Assembly: GCA_050295975.1 (NCBI GenBank)
Contig: JBNKQR010000002.1
Coordinates: 38,878 to 102,877, forward strand
Direction: 5' to 3'
Source of the DNA: JAPHTQ01 sp050295975
GTDB taxonomy: Bacteria; Pseudomonadota; Gammaproteobacteria; Thiohalomonadales; Thiohalomonadaceae
DNA: 64,000 bases
The translations under genes were made by a program, and so were the position numbers. Position 1 is the first letter of the stretch, and each line of letters opens with the position of its first letter. Positions 24,247-36,082 of the stretch are shown here, piece after piece. A model generated the notes under the pieces. That model did no database searches and was not told where the DNA came from. It saw only the letters and a list, made by a program, of their open reading frames with translations.

Positions 24247-24266
24247 AAAGGGGTCTGCCCCCTTTA
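24247..24266. repeat. REP-like palindrome joined to truncated attC
   Basis: AAAGGGG-TCTG-CCCCCTTT, directly after the truncated attC arm. The remaining gap to 24396 carries a second partial motif (TCTGACCCCACAT) and no gene. Confidence 0.5.
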
Positions 24267-24396
24267 ACTCTTTCGCTGATTAAATGTGTCCGGTGAACTG
24301 GAGGAGGTTCAATCTGACCCCACATATTCCAGCGAGTAACAAATAAACACGGAGGTTTTGGCGCCAGCGCTGGGAGCGCTTGTTCTGCGTGTAAAC

Positions 24397-24792
24397 TTAG
24401 TTACCAGTCTTACTGACTATTAATTGCATACGTGTATTGTATTCATAATCTACCATTTTAAAATGGTAATTATTCCAAACCCATTCGCCAGTTCGGCGGT
24501 CATTAATGTTTAAGCCGTGCTGTTTTTCTGAATGTTCGCCGTTGAAATTGTATTTCATTTGCAAAATGAGAGGCGAGTTTGGGCCACCTAACATTGTTCT
24601 TTTGTGACTATGATATAGGAACTGTATCTTTAGCCCATCTTCCAATACTACCCAATCATTTTTAGCAATATCAAACTTCTCATCAAATTTTACCACTTCT
24701 AATTCACCGCCCTCTTTGGTATGGACCAGGCTAAATGGAACTAGTATCACTGCTACTAAAATAAGTTGCTTTACATGAATTAAAAGGCTCAT
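24397..24792 (-). CDS. Secreted hypothetical protein, 131 residues
   Basis: N-terminal signal peptide (about 1-25, ILVAVILVPFSLVHT). The mature part is beta-rich with no recognised family (WVVLEDGLKIQFLYHSHKR, LILQMKYNFNGEHS). No cysteines in the mature region. Flanked by palindromic elements instead of clean attC sites. Probably a cassette gene by position and strand. Confidence 0.65.
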   Translation of the reverse strand: MSLLIHVKQLILVAVILVPFSLVHTKEGGELEVVKFDEKFDIAKNDWVVLEDGLKIQFLYHSHKRTMLGGPNSPLILQMKYNFNGEHSEKQHGLNINDRRTGEWVWNNYHFKMVDYEYNTRMQLIVSKTGN

Positions 24793-24827
24793 TTCACAAA
24801 TACGAATAACATAAAAACCGTTAGCGT

Positions 24828-24898
24828 AAAGGGGACGGAGGGATTAAATTTTGACCAATCGTTGGGATTGCTCACTTTTTAATCCCTCCGTCCCCTTT
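24828..24898. repeat. Long perfect inverted repeat element (REP/MITE-like)
   Basis: Perfect 21-base arms (24828-24848 and 24878-24898; AAAGGGGACGGAGGGATTAA and its complement) around 29 bases that hold a smaller CAATC/GATTG hairpin. It lies where an attC is expected: CGTTAGCG, a half core, precedes it. The transcribed form would be a very stable hairpin and may end transcription in both directions. Confidence 0.75.
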
Positions 24899-24904
24899 TC
24901 AAGA

Positions 24905-25336
24905 TCATTTGCATAAAAGAAATATGCCTGCAACCAGTGGAATAACAAAAGAAGCTATCCAGAAAAAATTCTTTTCAAAAACAGGTTCCAGCTCAAGAGT
25001 GCAGTCGCCAGGGTCATTTGGGTTGTAATAAACTGTCACTCTGTGCTCAACGGGATAGCGCTCTATTTCACTCTTTGGGTTTGTCGTTGTGGAGGAAAAA
25101 GAAACGGTCCTCCCTATGCGTTCAATGTCATCTACAGAATAACGGTATGCAATAACAGGATTCGGGCCAGATTCAGTAGAGGAAAAATCCAATTCAGACT
25201 TAATGATCTCTCCGTCCGTGTGCGGCCAGGATAATGCCTGTTTGCGTTTTATGCTTGAATGAACGTAGTTAATAAATAGTAAAACCGAAAGGAAAAGAAA
25301 AACAACTCCGGCAAATGTTTCTAAAATAGAAGTCAT
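24905..25336 (-). CDS. DUF3592 membrane protein
   Basis: 143 residues. One membrane helix at each end (about 7-25 and 120-141) with a beta-rich extracytoplasmic domain between them, typical of DUF3592 (TDGEIIKSEL, AYRYSVDDIERIGRTV, VTVYYNPNDPGDCTLE). No known activity. Cassette gene of a type often found in Vibrio-like arrays. Confidence 0.85.
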   Translation of the reverse strand: MTSILETFAGVVFLFLSVLLFINYVHSSIKRKQALSWPHTDGEIIKSELDFSSTESGPNPVIAYRYSVDDIERIGRTVSFSSTTTNPKSEIERYPVEHRVTVYYNPNDPGDCTLELEPVFEKNFFWIASFVIPLVAGIFLLCK

Positions 25337-25364
25337 AGTGTTGTGCGCTTATTTAGTTTGCTCG

Positions 25365-25476
25365 TAACGTGCTGCAAGCCGACGAAAAAATAGGTCCCAG
25401 AGAGCAATTAATTCTAATATTAGCTGATATTGCTCTCTGGCACGGTTTTTCCTGCCATATTAAATAATTATATGGC
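25365..25476. repeat. Two strong hairpins in a cassette gap
   Basis: After a half attC core (CGTAACGTGC at about 25364), perfect 12-base arms CCAGAGAGCAAT (25397-25408) and ATTGCTCTCTGG (25429-25440) are followed by GCCATAT (25454-25460) and ATATGGC (25470-25476). The gap 25337-25554 shows no gene. Confidence 0.6.
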
Positions 25477-25554
25477 AAGGCTATACCTTTGATGTCGTTA
25501 TGCCACCATTCCCGTTCTGTAAAACCGTGGTCTGTCCCCGGTTACTCCGACTGG

Positions 25555-25803
25555 TTATGAATTGGCACTGCAACCTCCGGCCTTTACCACGCGTTTCGTT
25601 GACGCCGGATATTTACCAAGCAGTGATGCTGGTCGAATGGGACGAGGCGAAAAATTACCACCGCAGTTGGGGCACTGATTACCCAAAACACCAGATGCGC
25701 AAGATTCGCAAAAGGTGCACTCAAATGTACAGATGACAGCCTCACTTGAGTCCGGCGGCAAATCCTTGTCACAGCACTCGCAAATGGGTCTTAATTCGAG
25801 CAT
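25555..25803 (-). CDS. DUF1272 small zinc-ribbon-like protein
   Basis: 82 residues. Eight of its cysteines form four metal-binding pairs in the DUF1272 pattern: CECCDKDLPP, CTFECTFCESC and CPNCGG, followed by the conserved RPASLLGKYPASTKRV tail. Probably binds zinc; function unknown. The family is a well-known integron cassette cargo. Starts directly after attC site 11. Confidence 0.9.
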   Translation of the reverse strand: MLELRPICECCDKDLPPDSSEAVICTFECTFCESCASGVLGNQCPNCGGNFSPRPIRPASLLGKYPASTKRVVKAGGCSANS

Positions 25804-25820
25804 AGAATTCTCCGTACTGA

Positions 25821-25912
25821 TTCATAACGCCAGCCGTAACCGGTGTATTTGTTGTGAGCGCAGCGAACGAAAAATGCGTCCGAGTTTACGGCCTTGTTAG
25901 CCATATTTTGTA
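25821..25912 (-). repeat. attC site 11
   Basis: CATAACGCCAGCCGTAACC opens, GTTTACGGCCTTGTTAGCC closes; GCCGTAA and TTTACGGC are complementary. Clear attC of about 90 bases. Site 10 is the degenerate half core near 25364. Confidence 0.8.
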
Positions 25913-26490
25913 CCATCTGGAAACACGCAGCGCACAACCTCAGAAAAGGCACGCTTATGCCAAACCAAGTGCCTAGCGAGGAGCGGGTTTCCATTCATGC
26001 GCTCGGGGCTCTTTGTTCCACACTTAAATAGCCTTTTGTGCATTCTATAAGCAAATACTTCGTCTATTTTTGGATGTGATCCGATAGTAGACTGCTCATA
26101 GAATACGAAATAGGCCGGGTTTTCACTTGAAATCTTTTCTATCTCAAGAAGAAACTCGCTCTTCTCATATTTTCCTTTCTTCTTCTTTTTTAAATACGTA
26201 TCCGAATAAGTTTCAGTTCCATGCCATCCACGTTTGAACCTTACAGATATGCCATCTTTCCTTGTGCATTCCCCAATTTTGATAAATGGCTTTGCTGTGT
26301 TCTTGAAACGATAAAAGTAGATGCCAAGTGAAGACGACACACCCGCATTAGCGAGGCATTTTAAAACTATGTTGTCTTTCTCCCTCAGCACGTCATCAGG
26401 ACTTGTCAGTAAAACGCAGACAATCTTTTCTTCTCCGGTACCGCGCCCCGACTCTGCATCGTATTTCTTTGTGAGACATCTCTCTGTCAT
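25897..26490 (-). CDS. Hypothetical protein with possible GIY-YIG-like core
   Basis: 197 residues, soluble. The central IYFYRFKNTAKPFIKIGE segment followed by VRFKRGWHG resembles the first strands of GIY-YIG/T5orf172-type nucleases (aromatic strand, KIGxT-like turn, RF..GW), but the catalytic pattern is not complete by eye. A lysine run (KKKKKGKYEK) lies near 105. Last gene start before attC site 12. Treat as unknown. Confidence 0.6.
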   Translation of the reverse strand: MTERCLTKKYDAESGRGTGEEKIVCVLLTSPDDVLREKDNIVLKCLANAGVSSSLGIYFYRFKNTAKPFIKIGECTRKDGISVRFKRGWHGTETYSDTYLKKKKKGKYEKSEFLLEIEKISSENPAYFVFYEQSTIGSHPKIDEVFAYRMHKRLFKCGTKSPERMNGNPLLARHLVWHKRAFSEVVRCVFPDGTKYG

Positions 26491-26499
26491 CGTTTTTGT

Positions 26500-26573
26500 G
26501 GCTAACGTTAAGGTAAGGGGCGCGCCCCTTGCGGCGCGTCCCGCTTGACCGCAATGTTAGTGGCAAGCTTGCG
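26500..26573 (-). repeat. attC site 12
   Basis: GGCTAACGTTAAGGTAAGGG opens and CCCGCTTGACCGCAATGTTAG closes around GGCGCGCCCCTTGCGGCGCGTC, a strong inner hairpin. It overlaps the end of the gene at 26508-26936. Confidence 0.8.
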
Positions 26574-26936
26574 TATATAGATTACAGTCAGGATGCCACA
26601 AACAACTAAAACACACCCATAAGCAATGGACATTGTGTAATGGTTAGGAATAGCCCATAAAACTGAGGATGCTCCCGAGAGGAGTGCGGCTAGACCGCAC
26701 AGGGCAGCACTCAGAGTCGAATCGAATATCTTGCTTTTGGGAATGAATATCGCGGCACAGAGAAGTGCTAGTAACAGTACGGAAAGAATTGCACCCTCCA
26801 TGAGCGGTAGGCCGATTGAATCGGCATCGATTGGATAAACACCCTCTGACTGGTTGTGCGAAAGCGTGAAGGACGAAGCGACATTCGCTGCGACCAATGA
26901 CGCGATTACGAGTAAAAGGCTACGGGTCTTAGTCAT
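26508..26936 (-). CDS. Small membrane protein whose C-terminus is encoded by attC
   Basis: 142 residues with four predicted membrane helices (about 5-22, 45-65, 72-95, 103-122). No family recognised. The last about 20 residues (ending APQGARPLP) are translated from attC site 12, so the natural C-terminus depends on which cassette junction is present. First cassette in reading direction; no attI or integrase is seen upstream. Confidence 0.7.
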   Translation of the reverse strand: MTKTRSLLLVIASLVAANVASSFTLSHNQSEGVYPIDADSIGLPLMEGAILSVLLLALLCAAIFIPKSKIFDSTLSAALCGLAALLSGASSVLWAIPNHYTMSIAYGCVLVVCGILTVIYIRKLATNIAVKRDAPQGARPLP

Positions 26937-26961
26937 TCTTGCCTCTAACTATAATTAGACC

Positions 26962-26995
26962 CCCTAAATGTCGTAATTAAAAACGACATTTAGGG
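26962..26995. repeat. Perfect 12-base hairpin at the array boundary
   Basis: CCCTAAATGTCG and CGACATTTAGGG around a 10-base AT loop. It marks the junction between the cassette array and the backbone. No T run in either direction beyond four bases, so a terminator is not certain. 26996-27220 holds no gene that I can support. Confidence 0.55.
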
Positions 26996-27220
26996 TGTAT
27001 AACACACCACCCCATATTCAAAACAACAAATTAGTTTCAGAATGGGGATCCTAAAAGGATTTGTTAACGGGACAGGAGATTTTGAGATATAGCACTCCCT
27101 CGCCCGGTGGTTCCTTCCCTTTTCTACTCCGATAGAACGGTGTTGGCAAGATTGGGTAGCTGGATTCCGGCGAACGCCGAAATGGCAATCAACATCGCCT
27201 ACCGACACCCCCGATAAGGA

Positions 27221-28308
27221 TCAATCTGATTCGTCAGAATATCGAATGGCGATCTCGTGAAATTTGTCCTGCAGTTTTTGAAATTGCTTGACGATGTCGG
27301 GATCGAAGTGGTTGCCTGCTCCTTCCATGATTATTTTTATCGCCTCTTCGAAAGGATACGGTTTTTTGTAGACCCGGCGGCTGATCAGCGCATCGTAGAC
27401 ATCGGCTACTGCCATCAATCTGCCTGATACAGGGATGTCGTCACCCTTGAGCGCATAGGGGTAACCGGTGCCATCCCAACGTTCGTGATGGCTGAGGGCG
27501 ATCTCCCGCGCCATCTGTACAAAATCAGTGGTACCCAGCTCCTCTTCAGCGCGGCGCAACGCCTCGTGACCGTAGATGGTGTGCTTTTTCATCTCTTCCC
27601 ACTCGTCTGCTGTCAGTTTGCCCGGCTTGAGCAGGATATGATCCGGCACGCCCACCTTGCCGATGTCGTGCAGCGGTGCAGTTTTGAAAAGCATCTCTAT
27701 GATTGCGTCATCCAGATAATTGGCAAAGCGTGGATGTTCTTTCAGACCTTCTGCAAGGATGCGCACGTAATTTTGTGTGCGCAAAATATGTTTGCCGGTT
27801 TCTGCGTCGCGGGTCTCCGCCAGCGATGCCATGCAGTAGATCGCCACATCTTTGGTTCGATTCAATTCGGCGGTGCGCTCTTTCACCTTTATCTCAAGAT
27901 GGTAATTTTGATCGGTCAGTTCACGTCGGGCCTGGTTGAGTGCGAGGTGGGTGGCAACGCGTGCTTTGACGATGGGTGGACTTACCGGTTTAAGAATGTA
28001 ATCCACGGCACCCAGCTCAAAACCTTTTACTTCGTCGGCCACTTCGCTTTTTACCGTAAGAAAGATCACCGGTATATCCCGTGTTACTGCGTTCTGTTTG
28101 AGCCGCTGGCACACCTCGTAACCGCTCATGTCGGGCATCATGATGTCGAGTAGAATTAGATCCGGAACTGGAATGGTTTGCGCGCGCCGCAAGGCCTGCT
28201 CGCCATCCATCGCAACGACAACTTTGTACTCACCGTTGAGCAGTTCCACCACTACATCGATGTAAAACTTCTCATCATCCACCACCAGTATTTTGGCTCT
28301 GTCGTCGC

Positions 28309-28312
<4 letters not shown>
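27221..28312 (-). CDS. HD-GYP response regulator, probable c-di-GMP phosphodiesterase
   Basis: 363 residues. Receiver domain with phosphoacceptor Asp56 (LILLDIMMPDMSG) and Lys in YILKPVSPP, a linker helix, then HD-GYP with HDIGK (His215, Asp216) and HHERWDGTGYP. Hydrolysis of cyclic di-GMP is expected to depend on phosphorylation. Its ATG overlaps the stop of the BvgS-like kinase (ATGA), so that kinase is the obvious partner. Confidence 0.92.
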
Positions 28313-32154
<3,842 letters not shown>

Positions 32155-32264
32155 TATCGTTTGCGACCTTCCTTCGTCGTCATTCGCGGTTATCGGCAAC
32201 TCCAGAGGTAAAGTGTAGAAGATATGGACTTGCCCAACGTGTATCTGAAGCGTCACCATGGGCT

Positions 32265-32567
32265 ATGAATCCCCGCAAGGTACAACGCGACCAGGTGCGT
32301 GCGCTGACAGACCTGCCCAATATCGGCAAGGCGATGGCCGCCGATCTGCAACTGATCGGAATTCATTCGCCAGAACAGCTGGTTGGTCGCGATGCCTTCG
32401 ATCTCTACGCCACCCTGTGTCGCAAAACTGGTGCCCGGCACGACCCCTGCGTGATCGATGTGTTTCTCTCCATTGTCGATTTCATGAATGGGGGTGATCC
32501 ACGTCCATGGTGGGACTTCACCGAAATACGCAAACAGGGCACTGCTGGACATGGTATTCCTGACTAA
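32265..32567 (+). CDS. Helix-hairpin-helix (Cdd1-like) protein
   Basis: 100 residues from the ATG at 32265; the longer frame runs antisense through the kinase gene. The RALTDLPNIGKAMAADLQLIG segment is a helix-hairpin-helix, and the whole matches the pathogenicity-locus (Cdd1) family, whose members are small and of unknown role, possibly DNA-binding. Transcribed divergently from the kinase at 28309-32154 with about 110 bases between them. No partner gene is obvious. Confidence 0.8.
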   Translation: MNPRKVQRDQVRALTDLPNIGKAMAADLQLIGIHSPEQLVGRDAFDLYATLCRKTGARHDPCVIDVFLSIVDFMNGGDPRPWWDFTEIRKQGTAGHGIPD

Positions 32568-32719
32568 ATTCCTAACCATCGTAGTGCTAAAAACACTGCT
32601 ACTATCAGGGTATAAACCCGAATAGAACCCGGCACCCGTTCTGGGCAGGGATAGCCAATACGAGGAATCCACCCCCCGGCCAGACCCGGATGGGGATGTT
32701 GTCCCTGAGGCGGATATAG

Positions 32720-35149
32720 ATGGCAAAAAGCAAAACCAGTAACCGAAAACCAGAAACCGAGTTACAGGAGTTGTACCGACACAGCCAGTCGCTGGTACGA
32801 CTCTCCAGGGCGCTTGAATCGGCACAGAGTTACAACGAAGTCCTTAGTGCCGCCCAGCATGAAATCAACGCCACCATCGGCTACCCAACTGTGTGGGTCT
32901 ACCTCTTCTCCGATGATCTCTCCTACGCTGTTCCGCTAGCCGCAGACGGTAGCACCTCTGAATCCATCATGACCGATGAGTCGACCCTCCGGCTCACCAT
33001 TCCCGGCGATCCAATGCTGGAGGAGATCGCTGCGGCGAAGGATATTGTGGTGGTCGAAGATGCACGTACCGATCCGCGCACCAACAAGGAGATCGTCGAA
33101 AAACTGGGCAACCGCACCATTATCAATGCGCCGATTATCTTCTTTGACCGACATCTTGGCTGTATCGGCATGGGCACCTTCGGCGATGAGGGTGTCCGTG
33201 TACCTTCCGAACATGAGAGGACCTATCTCACTGCCGTCTCGAGCCATCTGGCGGTAACTCTCGATCGCATTCACCTACTCCACGCACGCACACAGGCGGA
33301 GAAGGAGCTACAAGAGAAACAGGACCTACTACTGGAAGCACAGTCCATCGCCCACATTGGCAACTGGTGGCACGACATGGTCACCGGAGAGATTTACTGG
33401 TCGGACGAGTTCTTTCGCATCATCGGTATCGAACCGCAACCGGTCACCACAGAGTTGGGCATGAAGTACCTTCATCCCGATGACCTGCCAGTGATGCTGA
33501 AAGCCATGGAGGAGTCTGCCGCTGGCAGAATGGAAAACGAACATGAGTTCCGCATTGTCCGTGCCGATGGCGAAATCCACTGGATCCACAACCGCTGGCG
33601 CCGTATCAATGATGCCGAGGGCAATGAAATCAAGCGCGTCGGTACCCACCAGGACATCACAGAACAGAAGCTGCGGGAACAGGAGCTGGAACGCTACAAA
33701 AACCATCTCGAAGATGAGGTACAACAGCGCACGGCAGAACTGATGCTGGCGCGTGATGCAGCGGAAACGGCCAACCGTGCCAAGAGTGTCTTCCTTGCCA
33801 ACATGAGCCATGAATTGCGCACACCACTCAACGCGATCCTCGGCTTCTCCCGCATATTAAGCGACGACTCTCACCTGGATGGCGGGCAACGTGAAACCCT
33901 CAGCATCATCAATCGTAGCGGCGAACACCTGCTGCAACTGATCAACGATGTGCTGGAGATGGCAAAGATCGAAGCGGGCCATCTGCAGCTCTCTCACTCG
34001 CCCTTTGATCTCGGTAATCTGGTTCGGGATGTTGTGGAGCTGATGCAGATCCGCTGTATGGAAAAGGGGCTCGAGTTAAAGCTCGATCAGTCATCAAAAT
34101 TTCCCCGCTTTATAAAAGGTGATGAGGGGCGCCTGCGTCAGATCCTGCTCAACCTGTTGAGTAATGCCGTAAAGTTTACCGAACACGGTGGCGTCACCGT
34201 GCGCCTCAAGGTTCGAAATAATAACCATACACATCTACTGATTGAGGTCGAAGACACCGGACCCGGAATCAATGCCAACGAGCTGGATCATATCTTTAAA
34301 CCCTTCGTACAGTTGAGCGAAGACGCCTCTCGTCAGGGCACTGGCCTGGGCCTGGCCATCACCCGCCAGTTTGTGGAATTGATGGGCGGACAGATCGATG
34401 TCGAAAGCGAACCCGGCAAAGGCACCCTGTTCCGTATCGATCTGCCACTGGATGCGGTCGACGAAAATGACATCTCGCAATTCGAGAATGGGGCGAGCGG
34501 CAAGGTGATCGGTCTTGCGCCAGGACAGCCTGCCTACCGCATCCTGATCGCCGAAGACCAACGCGATAACCAGCTTTTGCTGAGCCGTCTGATGAATGAG
34601 CTGGGACTGGAAATTAAAGTGGCGGAGAACGGCAAGCAATGTGTCGATATTTTTCAGCAGTGGAAGCCAGACCTGATCTGGATGGACCGACGCATGCCGG
34701 TACTGGATGGGGTCGAGGCCACTCGCCGTATTCGCGCTCTGCCAGGTGGTGACAAGGTAAAGATCGTTGCGGTCACCGCTTCGGTTCTGTCTGAACAGCG
34801 GCAGGAACTGGTCGACGCCGGGATGGACGATTTCGTTAATAAACCCTACCGCTTTGAGGAATTATACGACTGTATGGCGCAGCATCTTGGCCTGCACTAC
34901 CTTTACGCTGATGATGTCTCCGCTCCCAGGCCCACCCAACCACTCACCCCAGCAATGCTGGCGACTGTGGATCCGGAGCTGCGTGGGCGCCTTCAACTCG
35001 CACTGGAGAGTCTACACAGCAGCCATATCTCTGATGCCATCATCCAGGTAGGTGTCAACAACCCTGAGCTGGCAGTGATCCTCTCCCGTATGGTCGATGA
35101 ATTTGACTACCCAACAATACTCGATGCGCTGAATCAAACTAAGCCATGA
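32720..35149 (+). CDS. Hybrid histidine kinase (GAF-PAS-HisKA-HATPase-REC)
   Basis: 809 residues, no membrane helix. GAF (about 25-190), PAS (205-330, ending in DITEQK), coiled coil, HisKA with His364 (MSHELRTPLNA), HATPase (NLLSNAVKF, DTGPGI, GTGLGLAI), receiver with Asp656 in LIWMDRRMP, then a 65-residue helical tail without an HPt histidine. HATPase, receiver and tail closely match the giant kinase at 36066-42773, pointing to duplication. Output partner is not fixed by position; either HD-GYP regulator nearby is possible. Confidence 0.92.
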   Translation: MAKSKTSNRKPETELQELYRHSQSLVRLSRALESAQSYNEVLSAAQHEINATIGYPTVWVYLFSDDLSYAVPLAADGSTSESIMTDESTLRLTIPGDPMLEEIAAAKDIVVVEDARTDPRTNKEIVEKLGNRTIINAPIIFFDRHLGCIGMGTFGDEGVRVPSEHERTYLTAVSSHLAVTLDRIHLLHARTQAEKELQEKQDLLLEAQSIAHIGNWWHDMVTGEIYWSDEFFRIIGIEPQPVTTELGMKYLHPDDLPVMLKAMEESAAGRMENEHEFRIVRADGEIHWIHNRWRRINDAEGNEIKRVGTHQDITEQKLREQELERYKNHLEDEVQQRTAELMLARDAAETANRAKSVFLANMSHELRTPLNAILGFSRILSDDSHLDGGQRETLSIINRSGEHLLQLINDVLEMAKIEAGHLQLSHSPFDLGNLVRDVVELMQIRCMEKGLELKLDQSSKFPRFIKGDEGRLRQILLNLLSNAVKFTEHGGVTVRLKVRNNNHTHLLIEVEDTGPGINANELDHIFKPFVQLSEDASRQGTGLGLAITRQFVELMGGQIDVESEPGKGTLFRIDLPLDAVDENDISQFENGASGKVIGLAPGQPAYRILIAEDQRDNQLLLSRLMNELGLEIKVAENGKQCVDIFQQWKPDLIWMDRRMPVLDGVEATRRIRALPGGDKVKIVAVTASVLSEQRQELVDAGMDDFVNKPYRFEELYDCMAQHLGLHYLYADDVSAPRPTQPLTPAMLATVDPELRGRLQLALESLHSSHISDAIIQVGVNNPELAVILSRMVDEFDYPTILDALNQTKP

Positions 35150-35245
35150 ATTGGGGGCGTCGCTTTTTGTTGTGATACGTGGGTTAGCTTCTTGATATGT
35201 GACGATCCAGAGGGCACTGCTACTACACGATAGTAAGGATGAGAG

Positions 35246-36082
35246 ATGACGTTGAAGAAAGAAACGCTGACGATCTCTGGACACTCCATGGTCTATCACC
35301 GGGAGGGGAAAGGCGAGCCTGTCCTGCTGGTTCACGGGATCACGACCTATTCCTTCATCTGGCGAAAAATTATTCCGCTCCTGTCGAAAAAATATGACGT
35401 CATTGCGGTCGACCTGCTCGGTTGCGGTGATTCGGACAAGCCGCTGGATGTTTCCTACGCGATCAAGGATCACGCAGAAAGGCTGCATGAATTCGTGACC
35501 AAACTGGGACTCGGGAAATTTCATTTCGTGGGCCACGACCTGGGTGGCGGCATGGGGCAGATTTTCGCCGTGAAGCACCCCGAAATGCTGCTTGACCTGA
35601 CGGTAATCAACTCAGTGGCATACGATTTCTGGCCGGTTCAGCCGATCACCGCGCTGCGTACACCCGTGTTGCGGTTTTTCATGATGGCCTCTTTCGATCT
35701 GGGCACATTCAAGCTCGTGGTGAAACGGGGGCTGTACCACAAGGAACGCATGACCGACGAACTGATGGAGCTTTTTTCTGCGCCCATGAAAACGACCGAG
35801 GGACGTAAGGCTTTTCTGCATTTCGCCAAATGCCTCGACAACCACAACCTTATGGAAATCGAGAGCGATCTGCGCGAACTCGCGGTCCCGCTGCTGATTA
35901 TCCGGGGAGATGCCGACCGCTACCTGGGCGCTGCCATCGCCGAGAGGTTGCATCGCGAAGTTCCGGGAAGCCGACTGGTGCATATCGCCACCGGCGGACA
36001 TTTCATCCAGGAAGACGAACCGGAACGCATCGCGCAGGAACTGATCGCGTTCTTCGGGGGGGGACATGCCGCAGCCGGATGA
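35246..36082 (+). CDS. Alpha/beta-fold hydrolase (haloalkane dehalogenase/epoxide hydrolase-like)
   Basis: 278 residues. The nucleophile elbow reads GHDLGGG, placing Asp98 as nucleophile, as in haloalkane dehalogenases and epoxide hydrolases, not Ser. The oxyanion region is LVHGITTYSFIW; acid is Asp222 or Asp224 (IRGDADRYL); catalytic His252 lies in GGHFIQED. No signal peptide. Its last 17 bases overlap the start of the giant kinase, so the two are coupled, an unusual pairing. The real substrate is unknown. Confidence 0.88.
   Translation: MTLKKETLTISGHSMVYHREGKGEPVLLVHGITTYSFIWRKIIPLLSKKYDVIAVDLLGCGDSDKPLDVSYAIKDHAERLHEFVTKLGLGKFHFVGHDLGGGMGQIFAVKHPEMLLDLTVINSVAYDFWPVQPITALRTPVLRFFMMASFDLGTFKLVVKRGLYHKERMTDELMELFSAPMKTTEGRKAFLHFAKCLDNHNLMEIESDLRELAVPLLIIRGDADRYLGAAIAERLHREVPGSRLVHIATGGHFIQEDEPERIAQELIAFFGGGHAAAG

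Noticed and set aside
26996..27220. Possible integron integrase or attI next to the cassette array
   Set aside because: No tyrosine-recombinase frame on either strand; the next gene is an HD-GYP regulator.
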